Of a DNA stretch of 64,000 nucleotides, positions 50,471 to 59,665 are shown one piece after another. This stretch comes from Gordonia tangerina. GTDB lineage: Bacteria; Actinomycetota; Actinomycetes; Mycobacteriales; Mycobacteriaceae. The stretch spans positions 1-64,000 of the forward strand of contig NZ_JAKGCU010000019.1 in the NCBI RefSeq assembly GCF_021556435.1. Reading direction: 5' to 3'. Position 1 is the stretch's first letter. Every line of letters starts with the position of its first letter. The position numbers were made by a program, and so were the translations under genes. The notes below the pieces were generated by a model, which was given only the letters and a program-made list of their open reading frames with translations, ran no database searches and had not been told where the DNA came from.

Positions 50471-50538
50471 CATCCGCGCGGTTGCCACGCATCCGCGCAT
50501 GTCTCGACAAGCGCGGATGCATGGCAGGTGCGCGGATG
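50471..50538. repeat. Long imperfect palindrome at the 3' side of the mce operon
   Basis: Arms of about 28 bases (50471-50498 and 50511-50538) with loop atgtctcgacaa. The inner stem gcatccgcgc/gcgcggatgc is perfect; the outer ends catccgcgc/gcgcggatg also pair. It lies 26 bases after the yrbEA stop on the minus strand and could end mce transcription. A related palindrome (shared core CCGCGCATGTC.CGAC) lies at 59666-59735, on the other side of the operon. Confidence 0.75.
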
Positions 50539-50564
50539 GCATGGACGGTCAAACATCCGGTGGT

Positions 50565-51404
50565 TCAGCCGATCTGCAGCGGGAAGAAGACCGTGTAGAT
50601 CAACGTGATGACGAAGTTCACTCCGATGATCGCCACCGTCGAGACCACCACCGTGGCGTTGACACCGTCGGCCACGCCGCGTGGCCCGCCCTTCGCCTCG
50701 AGCCCGCGCTGACAACCGATGACCGCGATGATCACCCCGAAGATGGACGCCTTGACCATCGCGAGCAGCATGTCGCGCTGTGAGGCGAAGGAGCCGAACG
50801 ACTGCCAGTAGCTGCCGGGCCCGACACCCTGCATGGTGACTGCGAGATAAAAGGCGGCGAGAACACCGACCACCACGATGAAGATCGCCAGGAGCGGTGC
50901 CACCACCGCGGCGGCGATCACCCGGGGTACCACCAGCCGTTGGATGGGGTCGACACCCATGGTGCGCATGGCGTCGATTTCCTCGCGGACCGTGCGCGCG
51001 CCGAGGTCGGCGGCAATCGCCGAGGCACCTGCCCCGCCGAGCAGAATCCCGGCGGCCAGCGGTGCGGCCTGCTGGATGACGGCGAATCCGGATGCGGCGC
51101 CCAATAGCGACTGAGCACCCAGCTGGTTGATGATGTTGCCGATCTGGATGGTCACGATCACGCCGAACGGGATGGCCATCAGGAAGGCCGGCAACGCGGT
51201 GACACTCACCAGATACCAGGCCATGACCACGGCCTCGCGGACCTTGAGCTGACCGCGGACGAGGTCGAGCGCCATCTGGAGCATCGCGACGATCGACAGC
51301 CGGAATGTGCGGCCGAGTGTCCGCACCGGGCCGAGCGCGTTGTCGGAGAAATTGGCGGAGAAGGCGTCGAGGGCGGGGCTGCGTGAGGCTCGGCTCATCG
51401 TCAT
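50565..51404 (-). CDS. Mce-associated permease YrbEA-type (MlaE family), at the end of the operon
   Basis: A 279-aa MlaE-fold permease with five to six membrane helices. It is YrbEA-like: the EQ-loop region reads ADLGARTVREEIDAMRTMGVDPIQRLVVPRV and the C-terminal part has GCQRGLEAKGGPRGVADGVNATVV. YrbEA normally opens an mce operon next to YrbEB; here it is last, three bases after the mas gene. It should pair with the YrbEB at the other end to form the permease of the lipid importer. Confidence 0.9.
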   Translation of the reverse strand: MTMSRASRSPALDAFSANFSDNALGPVRTLGRTFRLSIVAMLQMALDLVRGQLKVREAVVMAWYLVSVTALPAFLMAIPFGVIVTIQIGNIINQLGAQSLLGAASGFAVIQQAAPLAAGILLGGAGASAIAADLGARTVREEIDAMRTMGVDPIQRLVVPRVIAAAVVAPLLAIFIVVVGVLAAFYLAVTMQGVGPGSYWQSFGSFASQRDMLLAMVKASIFGVIIAVIGCQRGLEAKGGPRGVADGVNATVVVSTVAIIGVNFVITLIYTVFFPLQIG

Positions 51405-51407
51405 CGC

Positions 51408-52241
51408 TCAGCCCCCAGGTGCCGGCGACGGGGCGGGAGCCGATTCCTGTGCGCCCGAATCCTGTGCGCCCGAATCCGGTGCTGCCTCACCCAATCCGCC
51501 GGGGATCGCGCCGGTCGGATCGCCGACCTCGGTGATCAGCCAGTCCTGCGATCGGTCCAGCGTCACGGTGTACACCGCGACGGCACTGCCGCCGTCGGGG
51601 GTTTGCACGCTCTTGGTGTCGACGTCGACGACGGCGTCGACGCGGAACATGTCGCCGTTGACCTCCTGGGTCTTGGCCAGTACCAGTTCGGCCGTGGTCT
51701 GCATCCGCAGTGGTGTGATGATCTGCTCCATGGCCTGTCCGATGACGTCGTATTTCCTCTGCAGTTCCGGGCTCACGCCGTCCTTCATCGCTGCGATCCA
51801 GGGGGTCAGATCCTGGTAGTCCAGGGTGGCGGCGGCCACGGCGTAGCGAGCGGCGACATCTTCGGCCTTCGCCGAATCCGCGGCCTCCGACGTCATGGCG
51901 TCGAGGTCGTTGCGTGCGGACACGTCCCGGTAGATGAACGTCCCGAGGGCGGCGACGAGCGCCACGATGAGCAGTGAGATGCCGAGCGTGCCGAGCGAGA
52001 TGGACAGCTGGCGTTTGGCTTTACCGGCACGTGCCGGCGCGTGCTCGGCACTCGGCTTCGGGCCGGCGGGGGTGGGGCCGTCGGTGTGGACTTTCTCTTC
52101 GGTGCCGGCCTTTTCTACGGTGCCGGTGTTCTCGACGGTGTCGCCTGTCGTGGTCTCGGACGCCTCGCTGTCCGCCGGCTCGATGCGATCGGCGTCGGCG
52201 TCGTCGTGCTTGTCCTCGGTGGACGTGTTGTTCTCGGCCAC
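51408..52241 (-). CDS. Mce-associated membrane protein (Mas-type)
   Basis: A 277-aa protein. Residues 1-78 are acidic, Thr/Glu-rich and disordered; one membrane helix follows (LGISLLIVALVAALGTFIY, about 86-104), then an extracytoplasmic domain (LDYQDLTPWIAAMKDGVSPELQRKY ... VYTVTLDRSQDWLITEVG) typical of Mas proteins encoded after mceF. The C-terminus is Ala/Pro/Ser-rich. In mycobacteria such proteins stabilise Mce complexes; here that is inferred. Confidence 0.82.
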   Translation of the reverse strand: MAENNTSTEDKHDDADADRIEPADSEASETTTGDTVENTGTVEKAGTEEKVHTDGPTPAGPKPSAEHAPARAGKAKRQLSISLGTLGISLLIVALVAALGTFIYRDVSARNDLDAMTSEAADSAKAEDVAARYAVAAATLDYQDLTPWIAAMKDGVSPELQRKYDVIGQAMEQIITPLRMQTTAELVLAKTQEVNGDMFRVDAVVDVDTKSVQTPDGGSAVAVYTVTLDRSQDWLITEVGDPTGAIPGGLGEAAPDSGAQDSGAQESAPAPSPAPGG

Positions 52242-52280
52242 AGCCGATCTCCTTCTGCTACGCGGGTATGTCTCGATGTC

Positions 52281-53249
52281 TCAGTTCGGCTGGGTGATCA
52301 CCAGTCGCATGCCGTCGCCGGCACCGAACAGTTCCAGCGCACGTGCCAGCAGTTCGCTCATGTTGATCTGCGGCAGGGTCTGGTTGAGTGCGGTCACGAT
52401 CGGCATCAGTGGGCCGACGGCATCCATCACCGGGGGAATCGTCTTCTCCAGGTAGGGGTTGAATTGCTCGAAGAACGGGTGCAGCGTGTTCATGATCGAA
52501 TCGTGCAGATCGGTGCTGTTGACCAGGTGGGCGGTCGCGTGCAGTGCGCCCTGGAATTCGGTGACCACCTGATCGAGTCCGCGGGAGAACTGTGGGAGGG
52601 TATCGACGATCCACCCGAGATTTGCCGTGTAGATCTGGGTGTTGGAGAACATGCTGCGCAGCTGTTCGGACCGCGACAGCAACAGGGCCGCTACCAGCCG
52701 GGTGCCGTCACTGATGCGGCCCAGCGACGGCTCGGTTCCGTCGAGTGCCTCCGAGACCGTCTTCAGCACGCCAGCCATGGGGCCGGCGGCGATTGCGGTC
52801 GACATCGTCGAGATTTCATCGAAGATCCCGGGGATCGACTCGGGTTCGTCGATCTGCTCGGCCGAGATGACCGCTCCGTCGGGCAGTGCCGGACCGGCGT
52901 AGGTGCCCGAGGTGAAATTGATGTACGGCTCGCCCAGAGCCGACTGCAGACCGATCTCGACGGTGGAGTCGACAGGAATCTCTTGGTCGCTGTCGTAGTC
53001 GAGGATCAGCGTCGCCCCCTGCCGGGCGAGTTGGACCTCACGGACATCACCGATGCGTACCCCGCTCGCGAACACGCCGGTTCCGGACAGGATGAGCCCG
53101 GTGTTCGCCACGCTCATCTGGACGGTCTTCGGCTGCTCGAACGGCCGCCAGTCGTACGCCTGTGTCGCCAGATAGCCGCCGCCGAAGATCAGCACGACGA
53201 CGAACGCAACGATGTTGAGGATCAGTTCTCGGATGGTCTGTGGATTCAT
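52281..53249 (-). CDS. Mce family protein, MceF position
   Basis: A 322-aa exported MCE protein. An N-terminal helix (LILNIVAFVVVLIFGGGYLAT) anchors it; the MCE domain covers about 38-115 (VQMSVANTGLILSGTGVFASGVRIGDVREVQL ... EPYINFTSG). The C-terminal helical region follows. It has the sixth (F) position in the operon and overlaps the mceE stop (ATGA). It forms part of a hetero-hexameric lipid-carrying tube. Confidence 0.88.
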   Translation of the reverse strand: MNPQTIRELILNIVAFVVVLIFGGGYLATQAYDWRPFEQPKTVQMSVANTGLILSGTGVFASGVRIGDVREVQLARQGATLILDYDSDQEIPVDSTVEIGLQSALGEPYINFTSGTYAGPALPDGAVISAEQIDEPESIPGIFDEISTMSTAIAAGPMAGVLKTVSEALDGTEPSLGRISDGTRLVAALLLSRSEQLRSMFSNTQIYTANLGWIVDTLPQFSRGLDQVVTEFQGALHATAHLVNSTDLHDSIMNTLHPFFEQFNPYLEKTIPPVMDAVGPLMPIVTALNQTLPQINMSELLARALELFGAGDGMRLVITQPN

Positions 53250-54295
53250 CGGGTCATTCCCAACATGCGGAAGACGTTGGTGAGCTGGCCGGCGATCTCC
53301 CGGTCGGAAACGTTGTTCTCGATTGCCATGGACCGGATGTTCAGCCCCGGGGCGTTCTTGAAATACGGCACCAGCTTGTCGTTGAGGACGTCGACGAGCA
53401 GTTCCGCATTGGACACGTCGGAACCGGGCCATCCCGGGATGAGGATGGGCTTGACGACTGTGTTGATCAGTCGTGTCAGACCCGTGAGCACCGGCACCAG
53501 TGGCATCGCGGGACCGAGTGCCCGCGACAGCCGGGCCAGGACGACCACCAGGTAGGTGGTGTCGCTCATGGCGCGGAACTGGCCGGCACCTTCGGGGCTC
53601 AGAGCGAACTGCAGGGTGCCCTTCATACTCTTGAGCCGCTCGGTGAGCGCCGTGACGTTGCGCAGGATCGAGGTGATGTCCTGTGTGCTGTCGGCCCAGG
53701 TGTTCACGGTGTCGGTCAGCACGGCCTGGATCTTGCGGACCTCGGCGGGGTCCTGCGGGAACTGGTTGTTGACCGTGGTGAAGGTACTTCCCAGCTGCAT
53801 GAGGTCGCCGCTGCCGAGGAAGTTCGACAGGCTCGCCATCAGCTGTTCGATCTGGACCGGCCGCTGGACCTGGGACTGGGGGAGCGTGCCCCCGGGGGGC
53901 AGAGCCGAGCTGATGGCGTCGGGCGGGTTGGTGATCGAGACGTAGGTGTCACCGAGAAGGGTGTCCTGCTTGAGTTCCAACGTGGCCTGCGCCGAGATCG
54001 CCTGCGACTCATCGACCAGCAGTCGGACGACCGTGTGACCGGTCGCGGGCTCGATAGCGGACACCACACCGGACGCGATGCCGTTGACCACGACCCGCGA
54101 ACGCAGCGGCAGGTTGACGGCGGTCGGGACCTCCACGTTCATCATCCAGCCGGTGCGCACGGACTGGGGTGTGGGCAGTTCCTCCGGGGTGAAGTGGGTG
54201 TAGGCCGAACACCCCGTGACCAACCAGCCCGCCATCAGCGTCGCGATCAGTCGGAGTGTGGTGGTCCGACGCGGCATACGTGGCACGATTCTCAT
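53246..54295 (-). CDS. Mce family lipoprotein, MceE position
   Basis: A 349-aa lipoprotein: signal LRLIATLMAGWLVTGC with lipobox VTGC (Cys about 29). The MCE domain (VPTAVNLPLRSRVVVNGIASGVVSAIE ... GDTYVSITNP) and long helical C-terminus follow. The lipobox is the hallmark of the E subunit. The ATG at 54295 overlaps the mceD stop; a longer frame upstream is not protein-like. Confidence 0.9.
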   Translation of the reverse strand: MRIVPRMPRRTTTLRLIATLMAGWLVTGCSAYTHFTPEELPTPQSVRTGWMMNVEVPTAVNLPLRSRVVVNGIASGVVSAIEPATGHTVVRLLVDESQAISAQATLELKQDTLLGDTYVSITNPPDAISSALPPGGTLPQSQVQRPVQIEQLMASLSNFLGSGDLMQLGSTFTTVNNQFPQDPAEVRKIQAVLTDTVNTWADSTQDITSILRNVTALTERLKSMKGTLQFALSPEGAGQFRAMSDTTYLVVVLARLSRALGPAMPLVPVLTGLTRLINTVVKPILIPGWPGSDVSNAELLVDVLNDKLVPYFKNAPGLNIRSMAIENNVSDREIAGQLTNVFRMLGMTR

Positions 54296-55407
54296 GGTTT
54301 GGCCCCGGTCATCATCAGGGCCATCGTGATGGCGTCGACCTGCATCCCGTCGGGATCGGTGACGGTGCACTGGCCCGGGACGAGGCGGTTGATGTTCGCG
54401 CATGTCAGCTCTGGATTCTTGGCGGGGATGCGGGTGGTCGGCGGTGTGTACCGGATGCGCAGGCCCAACGACTTCTGATCGAAGGAGATGTCGAAGGCCT
54501 TGATGAGGACCGGGACGATGCCGAGGATGTCGCCGAAGTTCCGCATGCCGGCGCCGATCACGCGCGCGACCGGCACCACGACGTCGAGCGCGGGCCAGAC
54601 GAAGTGACCGTAGTGTGAGATGACGTTGGTCAGCAGGTTGATCGTCTCCGGGACGGCCGCGATGATGCGGACGACGTTGCCGACCGTCGGCAGGACCAGA
54701 GGTTGGATCACCCCGGTGATCTCGGTGATGAACTTCTCGAGGAAGTCCCAGTTGCCGGCGAGGCCGGTGGACATGGCGCTCACGCTGTCGACGATGCGTG
54801 CGGTGTCCACGAGCGCGCCGTCGATCGGACTGTTCGCGGGCATCGCGAGCTTCTTGATCAACGCGTTGAGCTCGGGTCCGGTGCCGGCGAGTTCGTCGTC
54901 GAGATTGCCGACGAATCCGAGCACGTTCTTCAGCTGATCGGGCCCGCCCGCGGTGGTGAGTTGTTTCGCGACGACCGAGATACTCTCCAGCGACTCCGAG
55001 ATCGACACCGGCGTATTGGTCGACAGGCGCGGTATGCACGTGTCCGGGCTCAGCGTGTCGCCGTCGGTGTCGTCACCGATGAGAGCGAGTTGCCGGACGG
55101 CGATTACCGACGGCGCGACCGTCGCCGCCTTGACCTCGGCTGGGAGTCGCTGTGCACCGTCGGCGGTGAACCGCACTATCGCGGTGCCGGGACCGGGCTC
55201 CACCGACGTGATGGTGCCGACGGTGACACCGCGCTGGGTGACGTGGTTGCCGGGAAACAGCCCGATGGCGTCGTCGAACTCCGCGCAGTACTGCTGCTTG
55301 CCGGTAAGTCCGGAGCCGACGACGTAGAGGCCCGCCAGTGTCGCGACCACCACCGTGATCGAGATACCGGAGATCAGCCACTTCGAACCGAGGATCTTCA
55401 CCAGCAT
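54292..55407 (-). CDS. Mce family protein, MceD position
   Basis: A 371-aa MCE protein with an N-terminal anchor (WLISGISITVVVATLAGLYVV) and MCE domain (QQYCAEFDDAIGLFPGNHVTQRGVTVGTITSVEPG). The C-terminal region is helical and ends with a CANINRLVPGQC pair of cysteines. I chose ATG 55407, which has ggggg-tgg seven bases upstream; a GTG at 55413 is possible. It shares one base with the mceC stop. Confidence 0.88.
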   Translation of the reverse strand: MLVKILGSKWLISGISITVVVATLAGLYVVGSGLTGKQQYCAEFDDAIGLFPGNHVTQRGVTVGTITSVEPGPGTAIVRFTADGAQRLPAEVKAATVAPSVIAVRQLALIGDDTDGDTLSPDTCIPRLSTNTPVSISESLESISVVAKQLTTAGGPDQLKNVLGFVGNLDDELAGTGPELNALIKKLAMPANSPIDGALVDTARIVDSVSAMSTGLAGNWDFLEKFITEITGVIQPLVLPTVGNVVRIIAAVPETINLLTNVISHYGHFVWPALDVVVPVARVIGAGMRNFGDILGIVPVLIKAFDISFDQKSLGLRIRYTPPTTRIPAKNPELTCANINRLVPGQCTVTDPDGMQVDAITMALMMTGAKP

Positions 55408-56513
55408 CAGCACGCCACCCCCACCATCGGTACGCAGTAGTCCGACGACAGGACCAGGTTGCTCTGGTCGATCACGATGGAACCGTCCGGCGCCACCATG
55501 CCTTCCAGCCGCTTGATCAGGTCGCGGCCCTGCTCGATCAACGGCGTGTAGCGCTGGAGCGCCGGTCCGAAGTCGCGGCCGATCGCGTCGAGCTGATCGA
55601 TCAAGGGTTGGATGTCGTCGTCATAGAGCAGGGCGAGACCGCGCAGTCGTTGCAGCAGCAGACCGGTGTGTTCGAGCACCACGTTCAGACGTGGTGCGAA
55701 CACGGCGTACTCGGAGATGAAGCTGCTGAGGTTGCGGGCCATCTGGGTGATCACGTCGCCGTTGGCGTTGATCTGCTCGGCGTAGTCGGCCGCCAATCGC
55801 AGCATCGAGCCGAACTGATCCTGGTGCTGCTGCAGGTTGTCGAGCATCGAGCTGATCACGCCGATGTTCGTGCGCAGCGCGCCGGGGTTGGCGGTCAGCG
55901 CCTCATCGAAGTCGGCCATGGTCGTGCGCAGCGGGTTGGCATCGATCTTCGCCAGCTTGGGCTGGATTGTCTGGAAGGTCTGCATCAGGCTGTAGGGCAC
56001 CGTGGTGCGCGCAGCCGGAATCGGCTCGTCACCCAGTGGTCGGTCGCCCGCGGTCGTCAGGTCGACGAAGGAGCCGCCGACGATGGTGAGCATCTTGACG
56101 TCGGCACGGGTCTGGTCGCCGAGGTATGTACCCCACCGCACGGCCATCTCGACGTCGACGTGGTCATCTGCGAGCTCGATGCTCTTGACCGTGCCGACCG
56201 GCACACCGGCGACCCGGACGCTGTTGCCGACTCGCATCTGTCCGGCCTCGTCGAACTGTGCGACGACCCGGTAATGGCCCGGGCTCAGCCAATAGACACC
56301 CATCGCGATCAGCGCGGCGACGAGGGTGACGGCCACACCGGCGATGCCCCACCGCAGTTCGGAGCGGCGGCGACCTCGATTGGACATCGGCTTGTGGTCG
56401 GTCATGCGGTTCACCAGACCGATGCCCCGGTCCCACAGTCCGCGGATCGCCGAACCGAGGCCCGACAGCTTGGGCATGGACGTGCCGTCCTCGCGGAGGG
56501 TGTCGTAGTTCAT
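55407..56513 (-). CDS. Mce family protein, MceC position
   Basis: A 368-aa MCE protein. About 60 hydrophilic residues precede the membrane anchor (WGIAGVAVTLVAALIAMGVYWL), then the MCE domain (YRVVAQFDEAGQMRVGNSVRVAGVPVGTVKSIEL ... GGSFVDLTTAG). The long cytoplasmic-side N-terminus is unusual compared with its neighbours. The ATG at 56513 overlaps the mceB stop (ATGA). It ends with DYCVPMVGVAC. Confidence 0.88.
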   Translation of the reverse strand: MNYDTLREDGTSMPKLSGLGSAIRGLWDRGIGLVNRMTDHKPMSNRGRRRSELRWGIAGVAVTLVAALIAMGVYWLSPGHYRVVAQFDEAGQMRVGNSVRVAGVPVGTVKSIELADDHVDVEMAVRWGTYLGDQTRADVKMLTIVGGSFVDLTTAGDRPLGDEPIPAARTTVPYSLMQTFQTIQPKLAKIDANPLRTTMADFDEALTANPGALRTNIGVISSMLDNLQQHQDQFGSMLRLAADYAEQINANGDVITQMARNLSSFISEYAVFAPRLNVVLEHTGLLLQRLRGLALLYDDDIQPLIDQLDAIGRDFGPALQRYTPLIEQGRDLIKRLEGMVAPDGSIVIDQSNLVLSSDYCVPMVGVAC

Positions 56514-57538
56514 CGTTTGCACAAGGTCACCTGGCTTCCACGCAGAAACAGCTTCACGTCGGCAGGTATCTCGGCCGCGCCGGCCGAGCATGTTCGATCG
56601 ACCTGTGCCGCGTCGGTCGCCGGCAGCACCGAGTTGATCGACTGCAGGATGCCGGGCGACAGCGAGAGCAGTCCGATGGCGGCCTCACCGATCGGCTTGA
56701 TCTGGTTGAACAGGAAGTCGGCGTCGGGGGTGCGGTTGGGCTGCACGCCGAGCGCGGCCAGGAGGTAGTCGGCCTGTACCAGCAGGTCGCCCGTGTGGTT
56801 GGCGAGATCCTCCAGATCGGGGGTCCATTCGGCGAGCACGGTGCCGAAACGCGAGATGTAGCCGATGATCGGATCGATGTACTCGGCGCGACCGTCGACC
56901 GCGCCGGACAGCTCGGCGAGGTTGTCGACGAGTGTGTTGATCACCTCGGACCGGTTGTCGACCAGCCGCATCATGGATGTCAGCGAACTCACGAATTCGC
57001 TGAAACTCGAGCCGTCGCCCTCCACCACGGCCAACAGGCTCTCCGAGAAGTGGTTGATGTCTTCCGGGCTCATCGTCGCGAACACCGGTGCGAGACCGTG
57101 GAATACCGTCGTGACGTCGAACGACGGCGTCGTCGAGGCAGTGCCGATGATCTCGTCCTGTCCAACCGGGTCGCCGGGCTGCTCCGGGTCCTGCAGGTCC
57201 ACGTAACGGATGCCCGTCAGGTTGAGGTAGCGGATGGCCAGGGTGCTGTTGGCATGAACCCGGGCATCGCCCGACAGCTCGAACTCGACCCGAGCGACAC
57301 TCGTCGCGTCGCCGGGAGCGTGGTGCACCTCGATGGCCGTGACCTTGCCTATCCGTGCACCGCGCACCCGCACGTCGTTGCCCGCCTTGAGGCCGGCGGC
57401 ATTGGTGAAGTCGGCGGTGTAGGTGCGGGTCACGTTCGACACCGGACGGTCGATCGCATTGTTGATGAACAAGCCCCCGGCAACGGTCATCACCGCGAAG
57501 ACGATCAGGTACACCAGGGCGCGACGGAAGCTGGTCAT
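56510..57538 (-). CDS. Mce family protein, MceB position
   Basis: A 342-aa MCE protein with anchor ALVYLIVFAVMTVAGGLFI and MCE domain (YTADFTNAAGLKAGNDVRVRGARIGKVTAIEVH ... YLNLTGIRYVDLQDP). A helical C-terminal region follows with two cysteines. It overlaps the mceA stop by four bases. The second subunit of the tube by operon position. Confidence 0.9.
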   Translation of the reverse strand: MTSFRRALVYLIVFAVMTVAGGLFINNAIDRPVSNVTRTYTADFTNAAGLKAGNDVRVRGARIGKVTAIEVHHAPGDATSVARVEFELSGDARVHANSTLAIRYLNLTGIRYVDLQDPEQPGDPVGQDEIIGTASTTPSFDVTTVFHGLAPVFATMSPEDINHFSESLLAVVEGDGSSFSEFVSSLTSMMRLVDNRSEVINTLVDNLAELSGAVDGRAEYIDPIIGYISRFGTVLAEWTPDLEDLANHTGDLLVQADYLLAALGVQPNRTPDADFLFNQIKPIGEAAIGLLSLSPGILQSINSVLPATDAAQVDRTCSAGAAEIPADVKLFLRGSQVTLCKR

Positions 57539-58587
57539 CGGGGGCCCGCCGATCCACCGGTGGGCAGTTGCAACGCTGCCGCCAGACCCGGCGTCGACCT
57601 GAGCACGACGTCCACGTTGAGGACCGGGCCGTCGGGGGTGTCGGGCAGCGACCTGCGTAAACGTTCGATCAGGGTGGCGATCTGGATACCGTTGCGTCGG
57701 CTGTCCGGGAAGGTCTGCTGGACCCGACCGATGATCTCGGTGAGCACCGGCATCAGCGGCGCGGTCATCCCGAGCGCATCCGGACCGAGGAGGCGGGTGA
57801 GGTCGTCGACAAACGGACCGGCGGTGGCCGAGAGGCCCTTCTCGGAGGCCTCGAGGTATCCGGGTGCACGCGGCGCCTGCCAGTCCATGATCTGTTTGAT
57901 CGGCGGCAACAGGTCGTCGACGGCGCCACGCACCTGTCCGATCAGATGCGTGTACTGCGGGAGGGTCTCGGCGGGGGTCACCACCTGGGTGTCGGCGATG
58001 TCGCTGGCGATCTGGCCGATGGCCCCGAATAGGGGCAGCAAACCGCCGGTGGCCTGGTTGGCGATGTCCAGGACGCCGCCGACGTACGGATCGAACGCCT
58101 CGTTCTGCAGGTCGCTCAGGTTGTGGAGCAGCGTGGTGAGGGTTGCGTCCTCGGGTTCCGGTGGGGAGAAGCTCGACCCGTCGTGCAACGGGGCGCCTCC
58201 GGGCTGTCCGTAGAGCACCACGGCGGCGATACCGAAGAGATTCTCCGGCGCGTAGCTGACCATCGCTGTGTCGGTGAGTATGTCGGTAGACGCGCCCATC
58301 CGCTCGGTGTCGAGATCGAGCGCGATCTCGTAGGTGTCCGGTGCCGGCGTGGTCACGTCAGCCACCCGGCCGACCTGTGAGCCGTTGAGGACCACCGACG
58401 CACCGCGCTGGATACCACCGGCCACCGATGACGTGGACATGGTGATCCGGATCGAGTCGCTCGGGATCGCCCGATCGATCACCACGACAGCGCCGACGAA
58501 CACCACGGAGGCGGCCAGGAAGGCGAGTGCGCGTCGTCGGTAGGTCGCCGTGTCGGCGGACATCCCGGGAATACGGAATTCGGCCAT
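57535..58587 (-). CDS. Mce family protein, MceA position
   Basis: A 350-aa MCE protein. The anchor is ALAFLAASVVFVGAVVVI (about 20-37); the MCE domain is about 45-125 (IRITMSTSSVAGGIQRGASVVLNGSQVGRVADVT ... NLFGIAAVVLYGQPGG). The C-terminal part is helical. It begins four bases after yrbEB, as MceA usually does. Confidence 0.88.
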   Translation of the reverse strand: MAEFRIPGMSADTATYRRRALAFLAASVVFVGAVVVIDRAIPSDSIRITMSTSSVAGGIQRGASVVLNGSQVGRVADVTTPAPDTYEIALDLDTERMGASTDILTDTAMVSYAPENLFGIAAVVLYGQPGGAPLHDGSSFSPPEPEDATLTTLLHNLSDLQNEAFDPYVGGVLDIANQATGGLLPLFGAIGQIASDIADTQVVTPAETLPQYTHLIGQVRGAVDDLLPPIKQIMDWQAPRAPGYLEASEKGLSATAGPFVDDLTRLLGPDALGMTAPLMPVLTEIIGRVQQTFPDSRRNGIQIATLIERLRRSLPDTPDGPVLNVDVVLRSTPGLAAALQLPTGGSAGPR

Positions 58588-58591
58588 CGGA

Positions 58592-59449
58592 TCAGCCTCG
58601 GAAACTGAACGGAGAGTTGATACCCCAGAACGCCACGGTGAGGATCAGATCGAGGATCATGATCGACACCAGGCTGGCGCGGATGGCCCGACCGGAGGCG
58701 ACCCCGACACCTTCCGGGCCGCCACTGGCGAAGAAGCCCTTATAGGAGTGGATGAGGGTCACGGCCACCACGAAGACGACGCATTTGATCGTCGCGAACA
58801 CGAGGTCCGGAAAGTTCAGGAACTGGTCGAAATAGTGTTCGTAGGCTCCCACGGACTCATCGCGGAACCCGACGACCAATGAACTACTCAGGTAGCTGGC
58901 GACCAGTGCGACGAGGAAGGTCGGGATGGTGGTGAGGACGCCCGCGATGACGCGCGTGGTGACAACGAAGGCCATCGCATGCACGCCGATGACCTCGAGC
59001 GCGTCGATCTCCTCGCTGATCCGCATGGAACCGACCTCGGCGGTGATGCGGCATCCGGCCTGGATCGCGAAGGCCACCGCGGCGAGGATCGGCGCGAACT
59101 CGCGGGTGATCGCGAACGACGATGCGGCGCCGGAGACCGCGCCGAGTCCCACGAGGTCGAGGGTGCTGTGGGCGATCACCGCTACGGTCGCGCCGGCCGC
59201 GATGCCCAGAGCGGCCATGACCAGGGCTGTGCCACCTCCGACGATCACCGCGCCACGACCCCACGCGAGGTCGGTCACGGCGCGGACGGTTTGCCGCGGG
59301 TAGTGGACGAAGGTGGTGGGTATGTAGCGGATCGTGTAGTAGACGAAGGTGAGGAACTGGCCCACGTAGGCCAGGGACGTGTCCGCGCCATGGACCGCCC
59401 TGGCCACCGGTTTGGCCCACGGCGGAGCGTACGTCGATGGCGCGTTCAT
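58592..59449 (-). CDS. Mce-associated permease YrbEB-type (MlaE family), first gene of the operon
   Basis: A 285-aa permease, YrbEB-like: AEVGSMRISEEIDALEVIGVHAMAFVVTTRV, then YEHYFDQFL and HSYKGFFASGGPEGVGVASGRAIRASLV. The ATG at 59449 is preceded by gggggaaattc; the longer frame upstream is not protein-like. In most mce operons YrbEA precedes it; here the upstream 540 bp hold no gene, and the YrbEA homologue is at 50565-51404. Confidence 0.92.
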   Translation of the reverse strand: MNAPSTYAPPWAKPVARAVHGADTSLAYVGQFLTFVYYTIRYIPTTFVHYPRQTVRAVTDLAWGRGAVIVGGGTALVMAALGIAAGATVAVIAHSTLDLVGLGAVSGAASSFAITREFAPILAAVAFAIQAGCRITAEVGSMRISEEIDALEVIGVHAMAFVVTTRVIAGVLTTIPTFLVALVASYLSSSLVVGFRDESVGAYEHYFDQFLNFPDLVFATIKCVVFVVAVTLIHSYKGFFASGGPEGVGVASGRAIRASLVSIMILDLILTVAFWGINSPFSFRG

Positions 59450-59541
59450 GAATTTCCCCCGAAATCCTTCGTTCCCCCGAGTCGTGTGCGACGACGAACC
59501 GAGCGCGTGTGCGTCCATCAGCCAACAGCTGGTGGCGTGTT

Positions 59542-59573
59542 TCAAGTCATATGTATCATATATGTGGTCAAGT
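59542..59573. promoter_or_regulatory. AT-rich direct/inverted repeat upstream of the mce operon
   Basis: In GC-rich DNA an AT-rich block holds CATATG (59548-59553) and CATATATG (59557-59564), flanked by direct repeats TCAAGT (59542, 59568). It is about 95-125 bases upstream of the yrbEB start. It could bind a repressor or be the promoter (TTGACC at 59567-59572 read on minus). Function is inferred from composition and position. Confidence 0.4.
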
Positions 59574-59665
59574 GTCCCACATCACACCGAATTCGCGCTG
59601 TGGGGCCGCACACCTCATTGGCGCTGTAATGCCGCTGTATTGCCGCTGTGTCGGCGCGACTCGTC

